In this document: positions 19,401-26,822 of the stretch, piece by piece
Position numbering within the stretch: position 1 is the stretch's first letter
Layout of the letters: every line of letters starts with the position of its first letter
NCBI GenBank assembly: GCA_964468205.1
Contig: CAYXVG010000011.1
Location: 68,140 to 132,139, forward strand
DNA length: 64,000 bases
Origin: CAWELS01 sp964468205
GTDB lineage: Bacteria; Acidobacteriota; Terriglobia; Bryobacterales; Bryobacteraceae
Reading direction: 5' to 3'
The notes under the pieces: model-generated
Told to the model about the DNA's origin: nothing
Seen by the model: the letters and a program-made list of their open reading frames with translations, nothing else
The model's database searches: none
Made by a program: the position numbers and the translations under genes

Positions 19401-19643
19401 CTGCTTGCGCCGGTCCGGCCGGTCGCGGAGAGTCTCCACCAACCGCTCCTTGAGCTGGTTTGCGGCCTTGTTGGTGAAGGTGACCGCGAGTATCCGGTCG
19501 GGTGGGACCCCCTGGTGGGTGACCAACCAGTGGAAGCGGTAGGTCAAGACGCGCGTTTTGCCGGAGCCGGGGCCCGCTACCACGCAGACATCTTGCCCGA
19601 GGCGTTCCACCGCCGCCCGCTGCTCGTCGTTCAGCATTCTCAC
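16395..19643 (-). CDS. addA: AddA-like UvrD-family helicase with C-terminal PD-(D/E)XK nuclease
   Basis: 1082 residues. Superfamily 1A helicase motifs are present: Walker A GPGSGKT (24-30), the Walker B-type MDELQDTNP segment near 345, YGFRHAEPEVF near 370, and SIHASKGLEFPVVFLPG and LLYVAMTRA near 680-790. A RecB-type nuclease follows with LALGDYKTDR near 1000. Unlike the classical AddA, the nuclease is framed by AECPRKYYL and a terminal Cys1065-x2-Cys1068-x6-Cys1075, the layout of the AddB or Cas4 Fe-S staple. With the adjacent AddB-like protein it should process double-strand DNA ends for recombination. Start and stop of the two genes overlap (ATGA). Confidence 0.88.
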   Translation of the reverse strand: MRMLNDEQRAAVERLGQDVCVVAGPGSGKTRVLTYRFHWLVTHQGVPPDRILAVTFTNKAANQLKERLVETLRDRPDRRKQMERAYVSTIHGFCMRLLRENAIAAGVDIGFQPIEEPESRWLLREAAVEALDGLFIERPAEAISLMDAIAVAGRTTENTVDLATALIDVYGALRAAGDDWRAIPPAPPPKLTLAGLVASLAGLLDETGWKTDKQKEERSRLSEWVELAGAAAAHPREQLAVLASFGVDLRRVPKSLSAELRIMRDQSVAAVQSYLLLQHFAPQRKLLLETIERLDAGYRRRKRAISAVDFSDLEERALYLLDSSDEVRQRIRGHFEYILMDELQDTNPLQWEIINRIRRPGRFFAVGDINQSIYGFRHAEPEVFRTYEESLKKRDFPVDQLETNYRTCQEILDVVTCGTDGQPGIVNRPLRDDKRTPRGTEPRTELLIAIGAGRAMATDLEARWVAERIRQMIAGGAKPSTIAVLARKMKVLGPVSAALRELGIPSITTGGQGFYEARETLDLALVCNALGNVHDEISLAGLLRSPFAGCRDETLPRLRLLRPKSLWAGLAAAVEERPAGIGPEELERLAWIHGLLSELRADPAAPADRLLGRMLDESGYLEGRDAQGRANIEQFLRRLRERYTDSGRPLAEIAVEIARAREESPEAEAPPADAADAVQLMSIHASKGLEFPVVFLPGLDKGSRDTVPAICRSQGYGIGVRWINPVSDKHAGDAAFEAVKERLAARGEAEEWRLLYVAMTRAEQQLILSWASDGKKHGGGWAKALAARFELPEPEDCSSGIIRPPASHAWFRLSVYDAAPEAAPVTLSGGESHEPAELPAPEVDAQYDSAVAVTHVSAFAECPRKYYLRHFLGFQAGEAKQWDPEDPEADLGGEPAPAGGAEVGSQVHKLLAGEEVESPLDEALALAAAVREMPFHDRIEKAVRAEREYGVLFEVEDVILRGQIDVWFEEDGRLALGDYKTDRLDPESEPERLRPYQLQLRLYAIAIERLTGRLPEEAWLILARTGRQVRVPLDEEAAAEARGAVRALKEAQEGNDFPLLEGTHCGVCEFWGGICPAGRAAT

Positions 19644-22363
19644 TGCCCGCCGCCTCCAACCGCCAGAGGCCGTCCGGCTTCCAACCGGCGGCAGATATCG
19701 GACCCGGCACAGTACCGGCAGGGTTCTTCATCGGACGGGAGCGGAGCCACTTCGCCCTCGCGAATGCGCCGCGCCACTTCGATCGCCGTGGCCCGGGCCG
19801 CGCGCATCTGGTCTTCCAGCTCATCCGGCATGCAGCGGGTCCCCACCTCGGCGGAAATGCTTAGCCCTTCCAGCCGCCAGCCTCTCCACTCGGGCTGTTT
19901 CTTCACCGAGCAATACAACATGCCCGCGGGCGTATAGCCGAACACCTCGCGGGCGGCGAGCATGTAGAGACCGGCCTGTACCCGGGAGCCCTCCTCGGAT
20001 TCCTTCACCAGGTTGCGGACGCTCTCCGGCGAACTGAGTTTGTAGTCGATCACCAGCGCCCGTCTGGCGGAGTCGATATCCAGCCGGTCGATGCGGCCGG
20101 AGATCGCCAAGTCTTCCGTGATCTCCATGACGAATGTTTGCTCGCGGAGTTGATCGGCGGGGAGAGGCAGCGTGACGTCCTCGAGGAACCGTTCCAGCCC
20201 CCGCAGCAACTCTACCCGGATGCGCTCGGTTTGGTAGCCGGGCTGCACGTTTTTTTCCCGGCACACCCGCTGGAAGATCTCCGCGAACAGATCCCTCATC
20301 GGTTCTACCCCGCCTTCGCTCCGGTGGAGAACCTCGTGGACGATCGAACCCTGCAGCAACGGGCCCAGCCGGTCAGCCGGCGGCGCGGGCGGCTCCTCCA
20401 ACCGCAGCGTAACGCTGGCAAAGAATTGGAACGGGCAGGAAAGGAATGTCTCGATCTTGCTCGGACTGAGCCGGGCGGTTCGGAGCGCGAGAGCGGTCCT
20501 TAGGTCCTCGGCATAGATCGCCGGAGGCCGCGGCGCCGGCCGCCGCCGGAGCGATGCCGGACGCACGGATTTGGCCGGCGTATCGGATTCCGGCGACCGT
20601 CCCAGGGACTCGCGCAATTCGATGAGTTGGAAAGAGGGCAGCGCCGGATCGCCGCGTTGATCGTGGGCAGGGTAGCTAAGAAACGCCTTTGTCGTGCCCC
20701 GAGAAATGGCGAGCTGGAAAAGGAACTCCTCCTGCCGTTCCCGCTCGCGGCTGGTTTCAAGGAAGATGCCCTGCCGGCGCAGTTCTCCCCGAGTCCGGTC
20801 CGGCAGCAGCGCGTTATCGGGGCGCCGCAGCGGAAACCGGTCCTCAACCAGGCCGCAGACGAAAATCACGGGCAGTTCCCACTGCCGGGCCTCCATTGCG
20901 TCGATGATGTGGACCACGTTGCGGCGCCGGTCGCGCAGATAAAGCCGGCGGTCGTCGAGAATGGCGCGGCACTCCTCCCAGAAGGCTTCGAGCGGGACCC
21001 GCTCGTCTGGAGCGAACAACTCCTCTGCCTCCCTGGCCGCGTTCACAAACGCCCGCAGCGCTTCGTTGCGTAATTTCCAGGCCGAGATGAGATCGCGCCG
21101 GGCGCCGGATCGCGCCGGGGGATCGGGCAGCAAACCGGGCAGGCGCGCGAGCCGCTTCGACCAGACGTCCGCCGGGACCGTGTCCGCGCCCCATGTTGCG
21201 ATATCCTCCAACCGGTCGCCGAGCCAGCGGAACTGTTCCTCTTTATCCGCCTCGCGAAATGTGCCCAGCCCCCTGGCTGGGACCCTATTCCGCATCTCGA
21301 AGTCCAGCCGGTCCCGCGCGGCGCCGGCCGTGCCGAGTTGCACCGCGCCGAGCAGCGGCTCCAAGTCCCAATCGTTCAGCAGACTCTCCATAATGCGGAA
21401 CAGTTGCTGCACACCGGCGTCGGCCGCCGGAGGACGGCCAAGATAGAGCCGCGAAGGAATGCCAAAGCGGGCGAGCGTGTTCCCGATCAGAGGTCCGTAA
21501 GTGTCGCCGCTGCGGATGATCACGCCCATCTCGCGAAACGGCCGGCCCGCTGCCGCTTCGGCAAGGATGCGCCGTGCGATCTCGGTGGCCTCCGCGTCTT
21601 CGTTTTGCGCCCGGACGATTTCGAGGTCTGGGCCGGAATCCACGTGCCGCAGCGCCTTCTCAGCAAACCCCAGCTCCAGCAGTCGTTCCCGGGTCCGTTC
21701 GCTGCCAGGCCATCGCGGCAACGTCACGGTGACTTCGGCATGGGTGGTGATCGCCTCGATCAAATCGAGCTCGGCGGATGTAAAGGTGAAGAATCCATTG
21801 AAGAGGATCTCGCGGTAGGCGCCGGGGCCGTCCTCGGAGATCCGGCGGGCGACGGCGCGGAGGTGTTCGCCCCGCAACAGCTTACGCCGCTCCAACAGCT
21901 CGTCTTCGATCTGGCCGAGCAGTTCCACCAGAGCCCCGGCGTGGGGTGGCCGTGAATCGCAAGCCCCGATCGCGCGCTCGAGCCGGTGAGCCGGCACGCC
22001 GGCGCCGGACAGTTCCTTGAGCAGGTTCGCGACAGCCCGCTGGAAGCCGCGATAACCCGCAACCTCCTGCAATACGGCCGGCGTCTCCGCTTCGAGTTTC
22101 CGCCGGACGATTCGCTGCAAGAGCGCATCCGAAAGCGGGGCGAATGCCGTCTCGAAACCGGCAACGAAGCGGTGCAGCGTCTGGATGAGCCCAGCCGGCA
22201 GAGCCCCCAGCGCGCGGGCCAGTTCGTGGCTGAGGTGCTCCGCCATTGTCGCGGTGGGGGTCAGGAGGAGAGCGCCGGAGCCGCCCCGGCGGGCAACGCC
22301 GGCCACCTTCTCCAGCACGATCTTCGTCTTCCCTGAACCCGGTGGGCCGGTGAGCAGCAACAT
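19640..22363 (-). CDS. addB: AddB-like helicase/nuclease subunit with Fe-S nuclease domain
   Basis: 907 residues. Walker A GPPGSGKT (6-13) opens a UvrD-like core that is otherwise weakly conserved, as in AddB, whose helicase is inactive. The C-terminal RecB nuclease has LSPSKIETFLSCPFQFF, the catalytic ALVIDYKLSS, and terminal Cys882-x2-Cys885-x5-Cys891. With the Cys in LSCPF these form the Fe-S staple of AddB. Gene order addB then addA is the same as in Bacillus. The protein is shorter than B. subtilis AddB (about 1160), and AdnAB- or RexB-like variants remain possible. A consensus -10 lies close to its ATG. Confidence 0.82.
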   Translation of the reverse strand: MLLLTGPPGSGKTKIVLEKVAGVARRGGSGALLLTPTATMAEHLSHELARALGALPAGLIQTLHRFVAGFETAFAPLSDALLQRIVRRKLEAETPAVLQEVAGYRGFQRAVANLLKELSGAGVPAHRLERAIGACDSRPPHAGALVELLGQIEDELLERRKLLRGEHLRAVARRISEDGPGAYREILFNGFFTFTSAELDLIEAITTHAEVTVTLPRWPGSERTRERLLELGFAEKALRHVDSGPDLEIVRAQNEDAEATEIARRILAEAAAGRPFREMGVIIRSGDTYGPLIGNTLARFGIPSRLYLGRPPAADAGVQQLFRIMESLLNDWDLEPLLGAVQLGTAGAARDRLDFEMRNRVPARGLGTFREADKEEQFRWLGDRLEDIATWGADTVPADVWSKRLARLPGLLPDPPARSGARRDLISAWKLRNEALRAFVNAAREAEELFAPDERVPLEAFWEECRAILDDRRLYLRDRRRNVVHIIDAMEARQWELPVIFVCGLVEDRFPLRRPDNALLPDRTRGELRRQGIFLETSRERERQEEFLFQLAISRGTTKAFLSYPAHDQRGDPALPSFQLIELRESLGRSPESDTPAKSVRPASLRRRPAPRPPAIYAEDLRTALALRTARLSPSKIETFLSCPFQFFASVTLRLEEPPAPPADRLGPLLQGSIVHEVLHRSEGGVEPMRDLFAEIFQRVCREKNVQPGYQTERIRVELLRGLERFLEDVTLPLPADQLREQTFVMEITEDLAISGRIDRLDIDSARRALVIDYKLSSPESVRNLVKESEEGSRVQAGLYMLAAREVFGYTPAGMLYCSVKKQPEWRGWRLEGLSISAEVGTRCMPDELEDQMRAARATAIEVARRIREGEVAPLPSDEEPCRYCAGSDICRRLEAGRPLAVGGGGQ

Positions 22364-22374
22364 GCGAAGGCTTC

Positions 22375-22404
22375 AGTATACCCGGTGCCTCCACACGCCG
22401 TCAG
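22375..22404 (-). promoter_or_regulatory. Promoter of the addB-addA operon
   Basis: On the minus strand, CTGACG (22399-22404) and TATACT (22375-22380) are separated by 18 bases, a fair sigma-70 pair. TATACT ends 11 bases before the ATG at 22363 and no Shine-Dalgarno lies between them, so the mRNA would start about 4 bases before the gene. It overlaps the divergent DUF362 promoter region. Confidence 0.55.
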
Positions 22405-22406
22405 GA

Positions 22407-22412
22407 TACAAT
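22407..22412 (+). promoter_or_regulatory. Putative -10 box (TACAAT) of the DUF362 gene, leaderless type
   Basis: TACAAT lies 7 bases before ATG 22420, without a ribosome binding site between. It is back to back with the addB promoter. Confidence 0.45.
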
Positions 22413-22419
22413 CGAGGCA

Positions 22420-23445
22420 ATGATCCAGCCGAGCCGCCGTATGTTCCTGTCCATGAGCGCCGGCGCCGCGGGCGTGGCCGCCGAACCCGCCGCCGGCGCG
22501 GAGCGCTCCACCGTCGCGATCGTCCGCGGCGAGGACCGCCGCGCCAACGTTCATAACGCCCTGCTGGCGATTGACGGCCAGATCCGTCCCGCGCTCCGGC
22601 GCAAGAAGTACGTCCTGCTGAAGCCGAACTGCGTTGCCGTCGGCAATCAGACTGGTTCCACCCACGCCGACGCTCTGCGCGGCATCCTCGACTACCTGGA
22701 ACCCCGATTCCGCGGTCCGGTCGTGATCGCCGACTCCTCGAAAGACTGCACCTGGGACGCCTACGAGAACTTCGGCTACCACCGCGTGGTGGACGAGCGC
22801 CGGTCGCAAAAGGTGCGCCTCGTGGACCTCAACGACGAACCGGATTTCATCCCTCACGAGATCATTGACCGCAACCTGCATCTGACGGCGGTGCGTCTGG
22901 CCGCGCGGCTGTTTGACCCCTCGGCCTTTATCCTCGGCTGCGCCCTGCCGAAAGCGCACGACTGGGTGATTGCGACCCTCGCGGTGAAGAACCTCGTCAT
23001 GGCCGCCCCGCTGCACAACTCGCGCCACGAAACGGCAAAGTGGCACGACAAATACAAGTATCACGCCGGGGCGCGGGCCATCCAGATGAACATCGCCCTC
23101 ACGGCCAGGCGCATGCGGCGCTTCTGGGGAGCCACGGTAATCGACGGCTACGAGGGGATGGAGGGAGAAGGCCCTCTCCGCGGCACTCCGGTCGCTTCCC
23201 GCTTCGCTCTGGCCTCCACGGACTTCGTGGCCGCCGACCGCGTCGCCGTGGAAGCCATGGGCATCGACCCCGCCTGGCCCGGCTATCTTCAGTACTGCTG
23301 CGACATGGGCCTCGGCCAGTACGACTTGGCCAAAATCGATCTCCGCGGTGACGCCGCCATCGGAGACATTCGGAAAAAGTACAAGCTCCACCCGAAACTC
23401 GACCGCCAGCTCGAGTGGATGGGCCCGCTCCCGCGAAACGGTTAG
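22420..23445 (+). CDS. DUF362 family protein with Tat-like signal
   Basis: 341 residues. The N-terminus SRRMFLSMSAGAAGVAAEP is a plausible twin-arginine signal. The body fits DUF362: KYVLLKPNCV near 65, a VIADSS segment near 110, ALPKAHDW..ATLAVKNLVMA near 180 and IDGYEGMEGEGPLRGTPV near 245. The last is the most typical signature of the family. DUF362 members are often linked to iron-sulfur proteins, but this one shows no ferredoxin cysteines and the activity is unknown. It is a single gene between divergent addB and a convergent dehydratase-like gene. Confidence 0.8.
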   Translation: MIQPSRRMFLSMSAGAAGVAAEPAAGAERSTVAIVRGEDRRANVHNALLAIDGQIRPALRRKKYVLLKPNCVAVGNQTGSTHADALRGILDYLEPRFRGPVVIADSSKDCTWDAYENFGYHRVVDERRSQKVRLVDLNDEPDFIPHEIIDRNLHLTAVRLAARLFDPSAFILGCALPKAHDWVIATLAVKNLVMAAPLHNSRHETAKWHDKYKYHAGARAIQMNIALTARRMRRFWGATVIDGYEGMEGEGPLRGTPVASRFALASTDFVAADRVAVEAMGIDPAWPGYLQYCCDMGLGQYDLAKIDLRGDAAIGDIRKKYKLHPKLDRQLEWMGPLPRNG

Positions 23446-23484
23446 CGGCGGTGTCGAACCGCCTCGCGTGGCCGCCCGCCGTTG

Positions 23485-24888
23485 CTACTCCCGCACGTTC
23501 CGCAGCGTGCCGTCTTCCGTGATGTGCGGGTAGGGGCCCCGCTCCCATATACGGAAACTGACCACTGGAAAATCGAATTCCGGTGTCGGCTCGAAGTAGC
23601 CGGGATAGCGCAGGTGCTCCTTCACTACTTCGTCGTTCAGCGTGACGCCGAGGCCGGGAGTCTCCGGTACCTCGATGAAACCTTGATTGACAATCGGCTT
23701 CTGCACGCCCGTGACAAGATCGTCCCACCACGGGATATCCACGGCGTGGTTCTCCATGGAGATGAACTCGTCGATGGTGGCGATCATGTGGACGCACGCC
23801 ATGCATCCTACGGGAGATCCGGCGAAATGGACCGCCGTGGGAATGCCGTAGGTGGCGGCGTAGTCGGCAATCCGCTTCGTCTCGCGAATCGCGCCCGACG
23901 TGAGCGGATCGGGATGAACGATGTCAACCGCGCGATTCTCGATGAAATCGCGGAATCCCTCCTCGAGGCCGAAAAGACTTTCTCCGGTTGCGATTGGCGT
24001 GGCCGTGGCCTCCTTGATCTCCAGGTACGCCCGCCAGTTCAAAGGCGCCGCGCCAACGTTTAGCGTGCCGACCTGCAGGATGTCCTCGGCCCAGGCAAGC
24101 CGGTACGGCTCGAAAGCGCGGGCGTAGCGGATCGAGTCCGACACATCGAGCGCGCCGAAGTGGTCGGCGGCCAGCGGCACGTCGTCGCCGATCGCCTCGC
24201 GCACCGCCGCGATGTAGTCGCAGAGAATCGACAGGCCCTTTTCGGTGGCCACCCCGCGCGAATCCACCGCACCCGGAATGTCGCCGGCCAACTGGCGTGT
24301 TTGCATGTCCATCTTGAAATATGTGAAGCCCCGGTCCTTGCGCTCCTTCATCCGGCGGGCGTAAACCTGCATATCCTTTGACGGCGTGGTGTCGCAGTAG
24401 ACACGGATCCGGTCTCTCCGCTTGCTCCCCACCAACCGGTAGGCCGGAACGCCGTAGACTTTGCCCGCGATGTCGTGCAGGGCCATGTCGATCGCGCTGT
24501 AGCCGCCGCCCAACCGGCCGTGACCGGAGTAGGGTTTGAGAGTTCCGAGGATGCCCTCGATGTCGAGCGGATTCTTGCCCGTGATGTGCGGCTTGAGGAC
24601 CAGGGCCTGGCCCTTTACGCCGCCGTCGCGGACTTCACCCAAACCGTACACGTCCTGGTTCGTGTCGATCCGGATGATCGGGTAGTCAAAGTTCGAGGCC
24701 ACCGTGCAGGCGCGAATGTCGGTGATCTTCAAATTGCTGGGAGCCGAATTCCGGTTGATACCCGAACCTCCTTGCGGTTCCGCCGAAGCGGCTTCCGTGA
24801 AGGAAAGCGCCGATGCGATCGCGCCGGCGCCGGCCGTCCGGCGAAACAGCCCGCGGCGGCTGATGTTCGACTTGCTGCTGTTGTTCAT
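23485..24888 (-). CDS. Tat-exported enolase-superfamily enzyme (mandelate racemase / sugar acid dehydratase-like)
   Basis: 467 residues from ATG 24888, which has a perfect GGAGG site 7 bases upstream. An NISRRGLFRRTAGAGAIASAL Tat signal precedes an N-terminal capping domain with YGLGEVRDGG. The barrel carries acidic metal ligands at the ends of successive strands (LAADHFG, WAEDIL, ATGESLFG). The usual K-x-K base motif reads as K-x-D (YFKMDM), a departure from typical racemases. A His-containing VHFAGSPVGCMA segment lies near 395. It probably dehydrates or epimerises a sugar acid. An exported member is unusual outside Acidobacteriota and Planctomycetes. Confidence 0.82.
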   Translation of the reverse strand: MNNSSKSNISRRGLFRRTAGAGAIASALSFTEAASAEPQGGSGINRNSAPSNLKITDIRACTVASNFDYPIIRIDTNQDVYGLGEVRDGGVKGQALVLKPHITGKNPLDIEGILGTLKPYSGHGRLGGGYSAIDMALHDIAGKVYGVPAYRLVGSKRRDRIRVYCDTTPSKDMQVYARRMKERKDRGFTYFKMDMQTRQLAGDIPGAVDSRGVATEKGLSILCDYIAAVREAIGDDVPLAADHFGALDVSDSIRYARAFEPYRLAWAEDILQVGTLNVGAAPLNWRAYLEIKEATATPIATGESLFGLEEGFRDFIENRAVDIVHPDPLTSGAIRETKRIADYAATYGIPTAVHFAGSPVGCMACVHMIATIDEFISMENHAVDIPWWDDLVTGVQKPIVNQGFIEVPETPGLGVTLNDEVVKEHLRYPGYFEPTPEFDFPVVSFRIWERGPYPHITEDGTLRNVRE

Positions 24889-25213
24889 TGTGTTTCCTCC
24901 ATGGCACGCGCCACAGATCGTATCGCAGATGGCCGGAGATTGCCACAATTTGTTTCACCCGAAAGACCGGGAAAATCGTGTCCCAGTCATCGCTTGCCGC
25001 CGCGCCGCGCCTCAGGTCCGGTCCCGGCCCACACACCTGCTGGTAGGAGTGATTGGAGGCCGGTACTCCGAATCTGGTAGGCTATTTAAACCGCTCCCAT
25101 GGTTGGACTGCACTTCTGATGCACACTTCGCAGGCAGGGGGTGGCAGGTGTCGGAAGCCCCATGTGGGTTGTGGTGGCTTGCCCGGCCAAACCCGAAAGG
25201 ATCAACCCAAACA
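24889..25213. promoter_or_regulatory. Divergent intergenic region and gdhA leader
   Basis: 325 bases with no gene. Close to gdhA, TGGGTTG (25165-25171) can pair with CAACCCA (25203-25209), leaving the AAAGG ribosome site (25196-25200) in the loop. A second AACCC near 25190 could compete for the same arm. This might be a simple attenuation device, but it is not tested. No clear -35/-10 pair was found. Confidence 0.3.
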
Positions 25214-26554
25214 ATGCCATATCTAGATGATGTAATGAACTTGGTGCTGCATCGTGATAGCGGGGAACGCGAGTTCCATCAGGCAGTCAGACATGTTCTC
25301 GGCTCGCTACATACCGTGATCGAGCGCCACCCCGAATACCAGCAACATAGAGTCCTGGAGCGGGTGATCGAGGCTGAACGGATCATCATATTCCGGGTTC
25401 CGTGGCACGATGATAAAGGCCGCGCCCAAGTGAACCGTGGCTTCCGGGTCGAAATGAACAGCGCTCTCGGACCCTACAAGGGCGGCCTGCGTTTTCGTCC
25501 CAACGTGAACCTCAGCATCCTGAAATTCCTCGCCTTCGAGCAGACTTTTAAAAACGCGCTGACCACGCTTCCGATGGGCGGCGGCAAGGGCGGTTCGGAC
25601 TTCGATCCCAAGGGCAAATCGCGCAACGAGGTAATGCACTTCTGCCAGTCATTCATGACGGAACTATCCCGGCACATCGGCCCAAGCAGGGACGTTCCGG
25701 CCGGCGACATCGGAGTGGGCTCCCGCGAGATCGGCTTCCTGTTCGGGCAGTACAAGCGGATTCAGAATGAGTTCAGCGGCGCCCTGACGGGCAAGAGCCC
25801 GGACTGGGGCGGCAGCCTCATCCGGCCCGAGGCAACTGGTTATGGAGTCGCTTACTTCGCCCGCGAGATGCTCGCCACCCGCGACGAATCCATCGAGGGC
25901 AAGGTCTGCACGATCTCCGGCTCGGGCAACGCGGCGCAATATACCGCCGAGAAATTGATCGAGCTGGGAGCCAAGGTGGTCTCGCTGTCGGATTCGAACG
26001 GCTCCGTCTATGACAAGGCCGGCATCGATACTGACAAGCTGAACTACATCATGGAATTGAAGAACGTGAAACGCGGGCGGATCAAGGAATACGCCGAGAA
26101 GTTTCCGGGCGTGGAGTACAGGGAGAAAGCGCGGCCCTGGTCGATTAAGTGTGACTGCGCCTTCCCGTGCGCCACGGAGAACGAACTCTCAGGGGCTGAT
26201 GCCAAGGCGCTTCTCGACAACGGCTGCTTCCTCGTCGCCGAGGGCGCCAACATGCCGACCGATGATGATGGCATCGAGGTCTTCATTGAAAACGGTATCC
26301 TCTATGGCCCGGGGAAAGCGGCCAACGCCGGCGGCGTCGCGGTCTCTGGTCTGGAAATGGCGCAAAACGCCCAACATATTAGCTGGCCCCGCGAAGAAGT
26401 GGACGGGCGACTCCAGCAGATTATGAAGGCCATCCACACGCTGGCCTGGGAAACCGCCGAGGACTATGGCACGAAAGGCAACATCATGGCCGGCGCGAAT
26501 ATCGCTGGATTCGTCAAGACGGCCAACGCTATGCTGCATCAGGGACTCGTCTGA
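25214..26554 (+). CDS. gdhA: NADP-type glutamate dehydrogenase
   Basis: 446 residues from ATG 25214. The frame upstream is open but lacks homology. The family landmarks are in order: NRGFRVEMNSALGPYKGGLRF with substrate Lys residues near 80-90, LPMGGGKGGSDFDPKGK near 125 with the catalytic Lys, RPEATGYG near 205, and the dinucleotide loop SGSGNAAQ near 237. Length and motifs match the hexameric small GDH of the NADP-dependent biosynthetic type, which makes glutamate from 2-oxoglutarate and ammonium. Its neighbours are unrelated, and a pair of 38-base repeats follows its stop. Confidence 0.96.
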   Translation: MPYLDDVMNLVLHRDSGEREFHQAVRHVLGSLHTVIERHPEYQQHRVLERVIEAERIIIFRVPWHDDKGRAQVNRGFRVEMNSALGPYKGGLRFRPNVNLSILKFLAFEQTFKNALTTLPMGGGKGGSDFDPKGKSRNEVMHFCQSFMTELSRHIGPSRDVPAGDIGVGSREIGFLFGQYKRIQNEFSGALTGKSPDWGGSLIRPEATGYGVAYFAREMLATRDESIEGKVCTISGSGNAAQYTAEKLIELGAKVVSLSDSNGSVYDKAGIDTDKLNYIMELKNVKRGRIKEYAEKFPGVEYREKARPWSIKCDCAFPCATENELSGADAKALLDNGCFLVAEGANMPTDDDGIEVFIENGILYGPGKAANAGGVAVSGLEMAQNAQHISWPREEVDGRLQQIMKAIHTLAWETAEDYGTKGNIMAGANIAGFVKTANAMLHQGLV

Positions 26555-26557
26555 CCG

Positions 26558-26595
26558 GTTCTTGACCGCGGGCCTTCGGCGTCGCCCGCCGCGGG
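26558..26595. repeat. 38-bp direct repeat, copy 1 (hairpin-forming)
   Basis: Positions 26558-26595 and 26632-26669 are identical over 38 bases, with a period of 74. Each copy starts GTTCTTGACCGCGGGCC and ends GCCCGCCGCGGG, so each can fold into a GC-rich hairpin. Copy 1 begins 4 bases after the gdhA stop and may help end the transcript. Confidence 0.75.
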
Positions 26596-26631
26596 GTTTG
26601 GGGATGCGCGGCCGCGCAGGTGCGCGGATGC

Positions 26632-26669
26632 GTTCTTGACCGCGGGCCTTCGGCGTCGCCCGCCGCGGG
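26632..26669. repeat. 38-bp direct repeat, copy 2
   Basis: Perfect second copy of the repeat at 26558-26595. The 36-base spacer contains a short palindrome (GCGCGGCCGCGC). No open frame fits either copy. A dispersed REP-like element is possible but no other copy was noticed in the window. Confidence 0.75.
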
Positions 26670-26822
26670 CGCTCCCGCCGCTATGCCCGCCAGCCTCCCA
26701 TCGTAGAGGTTGACGGCATCGGCAGCGCCGAAGGCCGCGGGATGGTTACGATTTCTAAAGATGAAGATTCCGGGCTGCGGGCGAGTAGTCCGGATCAGAT
26801 CTACTTGAACCCGGGAGGTATT

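Noticed and set aside
22261..23391. 376-residue frame on the minus strand across addB start and the DUF362 gene
   Set aside because: It is a high-GC shadow frame with biased composition and no motif; DUF362 on the plus strand has clear family segments.
25060..25200. Possible known riboswitch upstream of gdhA
   Set aside because: No conserved core of glutamine, glycine or other riboswitch classes could be recognised by eye.
24704..25213. 170-residue N-terminal extension of glutamate dehydrogenase in the same open frame
   Set aside because: It overlaps the divergent dehydratase-like gene, shows no conserved sequence, and the standard GDH N-terminus begins at ATG 25214.
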